A stretch of 64,000 nucleotides of DNA from Companilactobacillus bobalius (lineage in GTDB: Bacteria; Bacillota; Bacilli; Lactobacillales; Lactobacillaceae): assembly GCF_009764355.1 (NCBI RefSeq), contig NZ_LNUA01000031.1:186001-250000 (forward strand). Direction: 5' to 3'. The translations under genes were made by a program, and so were the position numbers. Positions 35,719-44,826 of the stretch are shown in pieces; position 1 is the first letter of the stretch; the number at the start of each line of letters is the position of its first letter. Below the pieces are notes generated by a model. The model searched no databases and had not been told where the DNA came from. It worked only from the letters and a program-made list of their open reading frames with translations.

Positions 35719-36810
35719 TTGAAACCAAAAGTTAGATTCTTGTTTCTAATTTCATTTATTTTTACTATGATAACAGGATTATTCGGTGCTACTAATGTTA
35801 GGGCCGCAACCTCTGGTGACTATACGATTAAACCAGGTGGCGAAAGTAATGATGTCGTAAATATTGATAATGGATCGTATATGGTAACGGGTAAACCTGG
35901 TCAAACTGCACAATTGAAATTGATGGTTGTTAATAAGGCCAGTGATACACGTAATTTTATTTATTATGCAGCAACTGCCTATACTAATAATAATGGTACT
36001 TTATCGTATGATGATACGAATGTAAAAGATCCATCTCTTAAAATTCAAACTAAAGACGCGTTATCTCCAAAAAAATCAATATTTAAAGTTCCAGGCAATA
36101 CAACAGCCACAATTACTTTAAACGTGACTGTTCCTAAGAAAAAATTTGCAGGTACTTTAATGGGTGGTGTAACAATTGCTCCATATAAAGAGAAGGCTAA
36201 AGGAAGCGTCTCAGATAATGGTACTTTGATTAAAAATAAGTTTAGTTATTCTATACCTGTGCAAATTCATCAAACTGGCCAACCTAAAGTACAACCTAAG
36301 TATTCAGTTAGAACGGTAAAACCTGGTTTGGTACAGACATTTAAGGGTAGAAAACAAGGCGTTTTAGCCAATGTTCATAACTCTACTAATTCATATGCAG
36401 GTACACTTTCTGCTAAGGCTGTTGTCACTAAAAAAGGTGATAAAAGCTTTAAGATAACTCAGAATTATAGTTCACAAGATATTGCTTCAACTACTAATTA
36501 TGATTTGAGTATTCCGTGGGGTAAAAAAACTCTTCAATCGGGTAATTATCATTTGAAGTTAACTTATAAAACAGATGGTGGTTTGAAGAGTTGGGTTTTA
36601 AATAAAGACTTTGCAATCACAAATAACGATGCTGCTAAGTATAATAAATTAGCTGGTATCAAGCCTAATTATCTATGGTTGTACATCCTATTAGGCATTC
36701 TTGCTTTGGCAATTATCCTAGGATTAGGTATTTACTTAGGTAAGAGAAACAATAACAAGAACAACAACGGTGGAGATGGCAATCAACCTACAAGACGTCG
36801 TCGTCGTTAA
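35719..36810 (+). CDS. DUF916/DUF3324 membrane protein (WxL-interacting, CscA-like) 1
   Basis: A 363-residue protein starting at TTG 35719 with GGGAGG 8 bases upstream. It has a signal peptide (cleavage near VRAA), a DUF916 beta domain (about 35-160; SYMVTGKPGQTAQLKLMVVNK, FAGTLMGGVTI), a DUF3324 domain (about 165-310), a membrane helix at about 325-345 and a basic Asn-rich tail ending RRRRR. Such proteins anchor and present WxL proteins at the wall. First of three tandem paralogues. Confidence 0.9.
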   Translation: MKPKVRFLFLISFIFTMITGLFGATNVRAATSGDYTIKPGGESNDVVNIDNGSYMVTGKPGQTAQLKLMVVNKASDTRNFIYYAATAYTNNNGTLSYDDTNVKDPSLKIQTKDALSPKKSIFKVPGNTTATITLNVTVPKKKFAGTLMGGVTIAPYKEKAKGSVSDNGTLIKNKFSYSIPVQIHQTGQPKVQPKYSVRTVKPGLVQTFKGRKQGVLANVHNSTNSYAGTLSAKAVVTKKGDKSFKITQNYSSQDIASTTNYDLSIPWGKKTLQSGNYHLKLTYKTDGGLKSWVLNKDFAITNNDAAKYNKLAGIKPNYLWLYILLGILALAIILGLGIYLGKRNNNKNNNGGDGNQPTRRRRR

Positions 36811-36837
36811 TATTCTTTGATAAATAATTAAATATTG

Positions 36838-36868
36838 AGCTGTTCCAAGACTTGGAACGGCTTTTTTA
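36838..36868 (+). terminator. Rho-independent terminator
   Basis: AGCTGTTCCAAG / CTTGGAACGGCT with six T residues, between the first and second DUF916 genes. It suggests graded expression across the tandem array. Confidence 0.9.
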
Positions 36869-36906
36869 GTATTATTAGAGGTGAAGTAATTATCAGGGGC
36901 AGAACA

Positions 36907-37899
36907 ATGAATAAAAAAATAATCTATTTTCTATCAATGGTATTCTTTGCCTTTATAGGCTTTATAACGTTTAACAACACTGTCGTGAAGGCCGATATTA
37001 GTAATGTTACAGTGACTCCCTTAATTGAGGATGCTAATAGTGATGTTACTGATAGGTTTGATATTGTTGGCAAACCGAATGCTACACGTACAGTTAAGAT
37101 TTCTATTGGTAATTTCAGTATTAATAAACTACGTTTGAGAATTGTACCAACAAATGCAACAACTTCCATGGATGGTAAAATCGTCTATACAGACAAGGTT
37201 CGTGCAGGTCAGTATGGTTTGAAATATGCTTTTGCCGATATGACCAAGCCACAGACCTTAGTTTTGGAGCCGAATAAGACTAAAGATGTGACTTTTAAAA
37301 TTAAATTGCCATCTGATAAGATAGAAGGATTAGTTATGGGTGGATTTAACATCTATGATGCAGCTAGGGATGGTGCCAAAGGTAATGCCAATGTTGCAGT
37401 CTGGATAACGGGCAACAATAAAGCTGTTGGTGGTATTATCAGTTTACATAATTTGGCTTTGGACGTAATTAGTCGAAAACCGCATATTATTATCAATTTG
37501 CAAAATAAAGAACCTGGTCAGATGAAGAATGTTATCGTTCATATGACTGTAAAACGTAAGAGTTGGTTGGATCGTTTCAATTTGGGACCTAAGGAAATGG
37601 TTGCCGATACGACGTATAATAAAGTTGCACCTAATTCAGCTATTCCGGTTGATTTTGATCAGAATCAGACACCAATTCAAGCGGGTGAATATGTTGTTAA
37701 GGGTGCGGCCCGAAGTGGAAAAGCTACTTGGACTTTCCATAAGACATATAAAATTACGCAAGATCAGGCGAATGATATCAACAAACGTTGTAAAGGCTTG
37801 ATCTATAACAAGACCACAACTTATATTTTGATTGTCTGTGTCTTAGTATCATTGATTTTCCTTATTTTCTGGGCCATTTGGTATTCAGGTAGGAGTTAA
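36907..37899 (+). CDS. DUF916/DUF3324 membrane protein (CscA-like) 2
   Basis: A 330-residue paralogue of its neighbours. The ATG at 36907 follows AGGGGC; the frame is open upstream but has no SD. It has a signal peptide ending near VVKAD, DUF916 (about 28-150; VLEPNKTKDVTFKIKLPSDKIEGLVMGGF within it), DUF3324 (about 155-290) and a C-terminal helix (about 303-325) with a short basic end. It lacks the long basic tail of copies 1 and 3. Four bases separate it from the next gene, so they form one operon. Confidence 0.88.
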   Translation: MNKKIIYFLSMVFFAFIGFITFNNTVVKADISNVTVTPLIEDANSDVTDRFDIVGKPNATRTVKISIGNFSINKLRLRIVPTNATTSMDGKIVYTDKVRAGQYGLKYAFADMTKPQTLVLEPNKTKDVTFKIKLPSDKIEGLVMGGFNIYDAARDGAKGNANVAVWITGNNKAVGGIISLHNLALDVISRKPHIIINLQNKEPGQMKNVIVHMTVKRKSWLDRFNLGPKEMVADTTYNKVAPNSAIPVDFDQNQTPIQAGEYVVKGAARSGKATWTFHKTYKITQDQANDINKRCKGLIYNKTTTYILIVCVLVSLIFLIFWAIWYSGRS

Positions 37900-37903
37900 A
37901 AAT

Positions 37904-39016
37904 ATGAAAAAACGAATAATATTATTTTTCTCAACATTGTTGATGTTATTAATTGCCTTTTTACCAGCAACAACGGTGAAGGCAGCACCAGACAAATCTT
38001 ATGCTATTCAAGCAATTTTACCTGACAATCAAATTGACAAGAATGAATCATATTTTGATTTGAAGGTAACTCCTAAGAAGGAACAAACTTTAAAAGTTTT
38101 AATTGCGAATACTGGTACGAAACCAATTACAGTTACTGCTGAGGTTAACAATGCTTATACAGCTGACTCAGGTGTGATTGGCTATGATAAATACAATACT
38201 AAATTGTATAAGTCTAAGCTTCCTTCATTGACTTCATTAGTTGATGGTTCAAGGAAACAAGTTGTTAAGTTGGATACTGGTGAGAATAAGACGGTTGAAT
38301 TCAAAGTTAAATCTCCAGATTCAGAATACGCCGGAATTATTCTTGGTGGAGTCACGACCACAGCGTCAGTCAGTCCTACTAAGTCAAAAAATATCAATAT
38401 CAAGAATCAAGTGCGTTACGTTAAGGGTGTTGTTCTACGTTCAAAAGACGATGGAGTAATGCCTAGTATGCATTTAACTTCAGCTGCTCCAAGGGCTGTG
38501 GCGGGTTCAACTGGTATTTCTTATATGTTAGATAACACAGCTCCGATTAACATTAATAAAGTTAAATTGACTGCTCACATCAAACATAATGGTAAGACGA
38601 TTAAGTACAACGCTGACAATTTGCAAATTGCGCCTAATTCACAATTCAATTACTTTATTCCGATTAGTAAGTTGACATCGGGAACTTATAAAGCACATAT
38701 TACTTTGAAAAATGATTCTGGATTTTCTCAATCATTTGATAAAAATATATCGGTTCAACAAAAAGAAGTCGATAGTGTTAAAGATGCCATCAATCCTAAG
38801 CAGGAAAGTAATAATAAGCAGTGGATTGGTATCATCATTGGAATTATTGTTTTAATCGTAATTGTTGTTTGGATGTACTTGTACTATTCACAACGTAATA
38901 AGAACGGTAAAGGACCTAAAGGTCGTAGTGGATTGAGATTTGGTGGAAAACCAAAGAATGATCCTAATAAGACTACTAGATCTGGTAATACAAGATCATC
39001 TCGTCATAAGAAATAA
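37904..39016 (+). CDS. DUF916/DUF3324 membrane protein (CscA-like) 3
   Basis: A 370-residue protein with SD TAGGAG and signal peptide ending at about residue 28 (VKAA). DUF916 (about 32-155; YFDLKVTPKKEQTLKVLIANTG, YAGIILGGV) is followed by DUF3324 and a membrane helix at about 305-325. A 45-residue Lys/Arg/Gly-rich cytoplasmic tail follows. The three paralogues differ enough to suggest different WxL partners rather than recent duplication. Confidence 0.88.
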   Translation: MKKRIILFFSTLLMLLIAFLPATTVKAAPDKSYAIQAILPDNQIDKNESYFDLKVTPKKEQTLKVLIANTGTKPITVTAEVNNAYTADSGVIGYDKYNTKLYKSKLPSLTSLVDGSRKQVVKLDTGENKTVEFKVKSPDSEYAGIILGGVTTTASVSPTKSKNINIKNQVRYVKGVVLRSKDDGVMPSMHLTSAAPRAVAGSTGISYMLDNTAPININKVKLTAHIKHNGKTIKYNADNLQIAPNSQFNYFIPISKLTSGTYKAHITLKNDSGFSQSFDKNISVQQKEVDSVKDAINPKQESNNKQWIGIIIGIIVLIVIVVWMYLYYSQRNKNGKGPKGRSGLRFGGKPKNDPNKTTRSGNTRSSRHKK

Positions 39017-39023
39017 GCTACCG

Positions 39024-39059
39024 ATACCTCAAGCAAATAATGCTTGAGGTATTTTTTTA
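39024..39059 (+). terminator. Rho-independent terminator
   Basis: ATACCTCAAGCA-AATAA-TGCTTGAGGTAT plus seven T residues, after the third DUF916 gene. Confidence 0.93.
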
Positions 39060-39137
39060 TTCTTTTAATTAAGGTGGAGATATTATTTTATTGAGAATAT
39101 AATAAGCTTGATGAGTAGGCTGAAGGAGGGCGTTAAT

Positions 39138-41378
39138 TTGAAGACTAAAAATCTTTGGCAGAATGTTCTATTATTTTTTGCCAGTATTATGATTGTTCTT
39201 TTTAGTGCAACGACAGTTAAAGCTGATGATACGCCAACTGGGCTAAGTAATGATGATGTCTTGGGATATACACCGAATGGTTCTATCATAGGTAGACCAG
39301 CAAAAGATGGTATTTTTACTAAACCATCCAGTTTGATCAATGGTGGAACGAATGCAGCCGCTGTTGTTAATAATACTTTGAGTAATACGGTTTACATGAC
39401 TTTTTGGAGTAGTAAAAATAATAATGGGATTTTATGGTCAAATGAGAAGAATAAGATGGATGTCACTAAGAATGCTTATTTTTCATTTTGGATAAAAACT
39501 CCTGTAGACACTGCTAGTGGTGGTGGATTAGCATTCGTTATGCAAAACGATCCTAATGGCACTAATGCTTTGTCGACTTTGAATGGCAATGCGACGGCAC
39601 CAATGGAAACATTAGGTGTTTGGGCAGCGGATCAGAATACATCCCATTTGGCGAACGCTATTCAAAATAGTTGGGCACTAGAATTTGATAATTATCCTAA
39701 CGTCAGTGGGAACGTGAATGATGCTTTTGACAAAGATTCGAGTTTGGATAGTACTCAATTAGTCAGTGACAAGGTTCACATTGCTTCGGGATATCCTGAT
39801 GATGAGCAATCTTATTCACCACTGAGTAATGGGGCTTATTCATTGATTCATCAGTCACCAATTTATCGGACGATTGGTACAAATAGCGGTTGGCATCATG
39901 TTTCGATTCTATATAATCCGAATAATGATGGTAAGACGGCCAATATTACTTATAAATTCAATGATAAAAATATTGATGGTACACCTAACACTAATACTGG
40001 AGTAGATTCTGCTACAAATCCAATCGAGGCAGATAAAACGGTCGAAATCGACTTGAGTAAATTTAATTTAGGCAGTGATAAAAAGGTTACTTGGGGTTTT
40101 GTTGGTGCTGGTAATACGGGAGCAAGTGAATCTCAGTTGATTTATGAACAATTATCTTCATTGGCTGATGTTTCAGTTGATGCTAAAATCTTCGACTCTA
40201 CTCAAAATGATCGCGAATTGACTTCTAATTATAAAGAAATCAATGCTGGCGATAATCTGAAGTTACAGTACGATTTGAAATACAATGGTGGACAAGAAGA
40301 TGTTGGTAAAATCAAAACGACAATTGATGTGCCCAAAAACGTTACTTTAAATTATGGTGCTTCAATTAAATTTGCTAATGGCAATACGGAGAATATTTCT
40401 AATTCAGAAATTGACACAGCTAATAAGACTGGTGTTTTGACCCACACAATCAGTTTGGTTACGAACGTGTTGAATACGACTAATAATCAGGCTACGCTTA
40501 CTTTAACTGGTACCACGCCAACAACGGTTGCTGACAATACGAAGGTAGCATCTAGTCATGTTCATTTTGCCAGTGATACTTATATTGGTGATGCAATGGC
40601 AACTGATTTTGTTATCCGTAATCCTAAAATCAAAACTCTAAATTTGGATGCTAGTTTGTCATCAACTGAGATTTCAACTATTACTAGTACCAATTTGAAG
40701 GGTTCACTTACTTATGCTGATGGTAGTGCCTTTGAAAGTGAGGGAGCTCTTTTAAATGTGACAGTTGATGGTAAAAATTTGAGTCAAATGGCAGTCACGG
40801 CTACTGATGACAATAAGAAGATTGATTTTTCACTTCCGTTTTATGGTAGTTCTGACGCCGGAACTGACTTACCTGAACAAGAGATTCTAGGCCCAGGTAC
40901 ACACACGATAACAATTTCAGCCAATGATCACTACAATAATAAATCAGAGACGAAGACCTTTACGGTGACAGTTGATGCGCAATCGTTGAAACTTGATTTA
41001 GGTGATGGTAACTTTTCATTTGCTAATATCCAATCATATTATTCTGGAGATGTACGTCGAAATGACGATTGGCAGGTCAATGTGATTGCTCAGGATTCAT
41101 CGTGGTCTCTGTCAGCCAGTGGTACTTCTTTAGTGAACGACGATAGTGAGACTTTTGATGGTGAAATGTTTTATCGGGATGCCCAAGGTGAGGTAGCTGA
41201 TTTGAATTCACCAACACTTATTAGTAATTCAGAAATTGAAAAGTCGGAGACGGGTACCTTTGATGTGACTAAGGGCTGGTCGAAAAATACTGGAATCTTG
41301 TTGCATTCAGATGGTGATCTAGTTTCTAGTGGAAAATATACAGGAACAATTAGTTGGACTTTGAATAACTCAATTTAG
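39138..41378 (+). CDS. secreted lectin/WxL surface protein (CscC-like)
   Basis: A 746-residue protein. I start at TTG 39138 with GGAGGG 7 bases upstream; ATGs at 39108 and 39111 lie before that SD. A signal peptide ends near VKADD. An L-type lectin domain occupies about residues 35-330 (GLAFVMQNDPNG, NSWALEFDNY, WHHVSILYNP). Beta-rich repeats follow, then a WxL-like C-terminus with DDWQVNVI, SWSLSASG and terminal ISWTLNNS. It is a shorter paralogue of the minus-strand protein at 26306-29488 and closes the WxL locus. Confidence 0.88.
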   Translation: MKTKNLWQNVLLFFASIMIVLFSATTVKADDTPTGLSNDDVLGYTPNGSIIGRPAKDGIFTKPSSLINGGTNAAAVVNNTLSNTVYMTFWSSKNNNGILWSNEKNKMDVTKNAYFSFWIKTPVDTASGGGLAFVMQNDPNGTNALSTLNGNATAPMETLGVWAADQNTSHLANAIQNSWALEFDNYPNVSGNVNDAFDKDSSLDSTQLVSDKVHIASGYPDDEQSYSPLSNGAYSLIHQSPIYRTIGTNSGWHHVSILYNPNNDGKTANITYKFNDKNIDGTPNTNTGVDSATNPIEADKTVEIDLSKFNLGSDKKVTWGFVGAGNTGASESQLIYEQLSSLADVSVDAKIFDSTQNDRELTSNYKEINAGDNLKLQYDLKYNGGQEDVGKIKTTIDVPKNVTLNYGASIKFANGNTENISNSEIDTANKTGVLTHTISLVTNVLNTTNNQATLTLTGTTPTTVADNTKVASSHVHFASDTYIGDAMATDFVIRNPKIKTLNLDASLSSTEISTITSTNLKGSLTYADGSAFESEGALLNVTVDGKNLSQMAVTATDDNKKIDFSLPFYGSSDAGTDLPEQEILGPGTHTITISANDHYNNKSETKTFTVTVDAQSLKLDLGDGNFSFANIQSYYSGDVRRNDDWQVNVIAQDSSWSLSASGTSLVNDDSETFDGEMFYRDAQGEVADLNSPTLISNSEIEKSETGTFDVTKGWSKNTGILLHSDGDLVSSGKYTGTISWTLNNSI

Positions 41379-41431
41379 GTTAAAAATGATTCATTTTATG
41401 AAATAAAAGCTTTTATAAAGGTCGTCAATTG

Positions 41432-41463
41432 AAAAAACTCGGTAATTTATTACCGAGTTTTTT
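41432..41463 (+). terminator. Rho-independent terminator after lectin/WxL gene
   Basis: AAAACTCGGTAA-TTTA-TTACCGAGTTTT with further T residues. Confidence 0.92.
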
Positions 41464-41517
41464 CAATATTTTGGACGACCATTATTATATTTTTTAATTG
41501 TTAATTAACACATTCTA

Positions 41518-41695
41518 TTACAATTTTTTAGATGCATTTCCTAATGTGCTCATAAAATAGTTTGAAGACCAAAGATGGCCACTCCATAATTGTGATTTTG
41601 TTTCCGGGTATTTCTTGAGCCGTTCTCTAACCGATATTCTTTTTAGATTTTTTACGGTATTTGTTGGTGTTTTATCCGGTAAAAGAAAGCTGAAA
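41518..41695 (-). pseudogene. tnpA (Y1 transposase) 3' fragment
   Basis: Read leftward: LLPDKTPTNTVKNLK, then RERLKKYPETKSQLWSGHLW and SSNYFMSTLGNASKKL before a stop. This matches the C-terminal half of IS200-type HUH transposases, where LW-G-GHLW-S-x-x-YF-x-S-T-x-G is typical. The N-terminal half with the HUH motif is missing, and the catalytic Tyr helix appears lost by early termination. Confidence 0.75.
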
Positions 41696-41707
41696 GCACC
41701 AGTCTTC

Positions 41708-42650
41708 AGGCCACTAATAAAGATTTGTTTGAGGCATATAGGGGTTTCTTTAGTAAAAAGCGTAAGTTTCCTCGTTTCAAGAGCAAGAAGTTTCCCAAAC
41801 AAAGTTATCAATCTAAGTTCGTAAATAACAACGTTGAGATCATTGATAACTCTTATATAAAACTTCCTAAACTTGGAGTAATGAAATATAAGAACAAGAA
41901 ATCAATTCCTAGTATCATCAAGTACGTTACGATTCGTAAGTCATCTACTAGCAAGTATTATGCTGTTTTAACGGTTGATGAAGAACCAGAGCAATTACCT
42001 AAGACTAATAAATCAGTTGGAATTGATATGGTGTTTCTGATCTAGTCATTTGTTCAAACGGTAGAAAATATAAGGCTATACGGTTTGATAAAAAATTAGC
42101 TAAAAAGAAACACCATTGGGAAAAACGATTAGCTAGAAGACGTACTCAGGCTTTGAGGGACATTCAATACAAGAAAAAATTTGGATTGAGTGACCCAAAA
42201 ACTTTAGAACAGTACAGTAATTATATAAAGGCTAAGCTCATGGTAGCTAAATACAGTGAAAAAATAGCTAATCAAAGGAAAGACTATCTTCATAAGATAA
42301 CTCGTGAATTAGTTGAAAATAATGACATGATTGTAATTGAAGATTTGAAAACCAAAAATCTTCTTAAGAATCATAAATTATCACGTGTTATTGCCAACCA
42401 ATCATGGAGTGCATTAAGACTAATGCTTGAATACAAGTGTGAATGGTATGGTAAAAAACTTTTGATAGTTAATCCATTCAAAACTAGTCAAATTTGTTCT
42501 AACTGTGGTTATGACGATGGTAAACACGGATTAAACATTCGAGAATGGGATTGTCCAAATTGTAGTATTCACCATGATAGAGATGTCAATGCAAGTAAAA
42601 ACATATTAAATATTGGCTTGGAACAAGCCTTAGTAACCTCTACTGACTAG
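41708..42650 (+). pseudogene. tnpB (IS605 OrfB/TnpB nuclease), truncated and frameshifted
   Basis: The frame starts within SLQATNKDLFEAYRGFFSKK, so about the first 90 residues are gone. It runs to GIDM near 42030, where the RuvC Asp motif G-I-D-x-G meets a one-base deletion. The next frame continues VSDLVICSNGRKYKAIRF and then EDLKTKN, CSNCGYDDGKHGLNIREWDCPNC (zinc ribbon) and HDRDVNASKNIL to 42650. TnpB is an RNA-guided nuclease in intact elements; this copy should be inactive. Confidence 0.85.
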
Positions 42651-42736
42651 TTGAAATACTAGTTGGCAAGTATGGAATGTTCCTAGAAGCTCGGTATTTT
42701 AGTACCGACGTAGTTCACAGTGAAGGCGGCTTGATT

Positions 42737-42889
42737 ATGAAAAAACATTTTCAAACGAAGACAGTTGATGATATTTCTGATGATTGGACAAATAATTCAG
42801 GTCTATTATTGGAGAATGATACTAGTAAAGAAAATGAGGCTGGTCAATATACTGGTACTTTAAATTGGACAGCAATTAATTCATTGTAA
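42737..42889 (+). pseudogene. C-terminal remnant of a lectin/WxL protein
   Basis: Right after the IS end, an ORF reads TKTVDDISDDWTNNSGLLLE and ends YTGTLNWTAINSL. It aligns with the last 50 residues of the protein at 39138-41378 (WSKNTGILLH...YTGTISWTLNNSI). The rest of the gene is gone, so the IS insertion and a deletion apparently removed it. The second Leu of the terminal WxL is Ala here. An ATG at 42737 could give a 50-residue product without signal peptide. Confidence 0.75.
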
Positions 42890-42890
42890 A

Positions 42891-42923
42891 AAAATAGACG
42901 GACTCGTTATGAGTTCGTCTATT
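42891..42923. terminator. bidirectional terminator
   Basis: AAATAGACGGACTCG-TTAT-GAGTTCGTCTATTT, between the WxL remnant and the convergent regulator gene. Confidence 0.9.
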
Positions 42924-42926
42924 TCT

Positions 42927-44441
42927 TTACAAAACTTTTTTCTTTTTATTTGTGGTGATTTTATTTTTAAGTTTTTTGACGTAGATTTGATTCAATTGAA
43001 TCAATAACCAGATATAGTCTGGCCTAGTGGAGGAAATATCCCAGGGAATGACTTTAAGATTTCCTGGATACTTCTTTTTCTCGATATCCAATGGTAAGAC
43101 ATCCAATGAAGTGATTAAGACGTCGACATCATCGTAAACGTTACTTGGAACTACTTCAACGAATTCGAGATTACGAACTGTTCTTAAAGCAACCTCAGCG
43201 GCCTGATTACCTGGGTCAATTAAGACTTTAACACGGATGAAATCTTCTTCACGAATTGTTGAAATATAACTTGGCAAGATTTGATATAAATCTTTTGAAA
43301 TTAATTCAGCCGCATTATAAATGCCCGGAAATTCATTTTGATCAACATTTGAGAAGAAGGTATAAACGTCTTTGTACAAGTCAGTATATGATTGTTCATT
43401 ACCCTCAGCGTACATTGTATCGAGATGCATCAAGGAATATGGCGCCATGATGTAATAGAAAACAATATCACGGGTGACATAAGTCATGATGTGCTTCAAA
43501 GTCTTTTGATTATGATAAACAGTCATATCATCGTGATAATGCTCTTTAAGAAAATCTATAAAGTGATAAACGAGCGCGTAGAACTTCGGATTAATACGAG
43601 CATTAGTATTGATTGGTTGTTCAAAGGCGGTGTCACTAGGTTGAAAGGCTGTCTTTCTAAAGAGATTGATCAGCTTATTTTCATTATGTAAGGCATCTAG
43701 TGGCACAATTGGATAATCATCGTGAGTTAAAATCTCTTCACCTAGTTGTTGATTATCGAAGACAACGTTGTAATATGGCAAATCTTCAATATAATTTCGT
43801 TTGATCAAACGAATTCTGGAGATTGCCAAGAAATACTTCAGTTGAAAATGTACGATTGGATTGTCAAAAGTTATTCCCGCTTTGGCAATAATTTGATCGA
43901 TTGAGTTCTCTTGAATAAGGCTAAATGGCCATTCTTGAGCATGGTAAGTATACCAATAGACATAATAAGCCATCCATCGGATATTTTTCTCATTACCCTT
44001 GATCTCAAGGGTTGAATTGGAAATTTTAAGTCCAAAGTTTTTAAGGAAGGCTCTGAATTTGGACATTCGACGATTGAGAGTTGATTTACTAGTAAAGTGT
44101 TCGTTACTGAAACTCTCAAATGATGGATTAGCACTGGTCAGGCCATAATTAAAGGCCTGAAAAACTACCGAGTTCTTAACTAAGTATAGGCGGTAAGTAT
44201 CAATGAAAATTTTACTAAAGTCGATTGACTCAATCTTAGTGTCACTAGGATCGATATCAGGGGCGACATCGGCAAAATCTTCTAGCAGTGCTTGGAAAAT
44301 GTTATATGTTTTTTGGTACGTAAATTGTAATCTACTACTAATATTACTCAAGTTTACTTCACGAGGAGGTAGCGACTTAATAACAGTTAGCATTCGATAT
44401 TTCTCTACGTCTTGCTTAACTAAGAAAATTTGCTCCAACAT
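42927..44441 (-). CDS. Mga/AtxA-type transcriptional regulator
   Basis: A 504-residue regulator. The ATG at 44441 follows CCGGGGGAAACAAAC. The N-terminus (about 1-75, VIKSLPPREVNLSNISSRLQFTYQKTYNIFQALLEDF) is a helix-turn-helix of the Mga type, and a second HTH-like stretch STLNRRMSKFRAFL lies near residue 120. The middle is helical, as in PRD-related domains. The C-terminal 120 residues (VKVLIDPGNQAAEVALRTVRN, DVDVLITSLDVLPL) look like an EIIB-like domain. These proteins activate surface-protein genes in streptococci and enterococci, so control of the adjacent WxL locus is a reasonable inference. Confidence 0.82.
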   Translation of the reverse strand: MLEQIFLVKQDVEKYRMLTVIKSLPPREVNLSNISSRLQFTYQKTYNIFQALLEDFADVAPDIDPSDTKIESIDFSKIFIDTYRLYLVKNSVVFQAFNYGLTSANPSFESFSNEHFTSKSTLNRRMSKFRAFLKNFGLKISNSTLEIKGNEKNIRWMAYYVYWYTYHAQEWPFSLIQENSIDQIIAKAGITFDNPIVHFQLKYFLAISRIRLIKRNYIEDLPYYNVVFDNQQLGEEILTHDDYPIVPLDALHNENKLINLFRKTAFQPSDTAFEQPINTNARINPKFYALVYHFIDFLKEHYHDDMTVYHNQKTLKHIMTYVTRDIVFYYIMAPYSLMHLDTMYAEGNEQSYTDLYKDVYTFFSNVDQNEFPGIYNAAELISKDLYQILPSYISTIREEDFIRVKVLIDPGNQAAEVALRTVRNLEFVEVVPSNVYDDVDVLITSLDVLPLDIEKKKYPGNLKVIPWDISSTRPDYIWLLIQLNQIYVKKLKNKITTNKKKKVL

Positions 44442-44541
44442 GTTTGTTTCCCCCGGCAATGTTAAATTGTTAATTTAAAAAGATTAATAAATATAAGAAA
44501 CACTACTTGCTACTATCTTAACATTTATTTATAATATTTTG

Positions 44542-44743
44542 TAATCAGATAGAGGCGCAATTTTTATTAGTCGTGTTTTGGAGTACGATAGGGTACCTTG
44601 AAAAAACATTAAAGGAAAAGTTGCCGAAATCATTTTATCCCTACTTGATAAAGTTGATTGGGCTATTACTTAATAGGTGGTAGACTGTCGTACGTTCAGA
44701 GAATGAGTTTCTTATTTTTTGAAAAACGTTGAGCTATTGATTA
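44542..44743 (+). promoter_or_regulatory. lysine riboswitch (L-box)
   Basis: The core follows the L-box order: AGAGGCGC (44551-44558), AGT, AAAGG (44611-44615), GCCGAA (44623-44628), TTGGGC (44658-44663), GACTGTC (44693-44699) and GAGCTAT before closing. P1 pairs TAATCAGATAG (44542-44552) with CTATTGATTA (44734-44743) with a single bulge. It binds lysine and should favour termination of the downstream permease mRNA when lysine is plentiful. Confidence 0.88.
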
Positions 44744-44758
44744 TTGGGATAATTATAA

Positions 44759-44800
44759 TCCTTATTGTCAGTAGTTCCTCTGATAATAGGGACTTTTTTT
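44759..44800 (+). terminator. riboswitch-controlled terminator
   Basis: TCCTTATTGTCAG pairs along 13 positions (with G-U pairs) with CTGATAATAGGGA, followed by C and seven T residues. It lies 15 bp after the lysine riboswitch and is its expression platform. Confidence 0.88.
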
Positions 44801-44826
44801 ATGTCCAAATAAAAGGGGAATGAAAG

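Larger units (their letters stand above)
41518..42720. mobile_element. degraded IS200/IS605-family element
   Basis: A leftward tnpA fragment and a rightward tnpB gene lie back to back, as in IS605, with the 5' parts of both genes deleted at a junction near 41695-41708. The right end is recognisable: hairpin TCGGTA-N6-TACCGA (42691-42708) followed by GTAGTTCACA. I cannot define the left end with confidence. The element carries no complete tnpA and a frameshifted tnpB, so it is immobile unless helped in trans. Confidence 0.8.
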
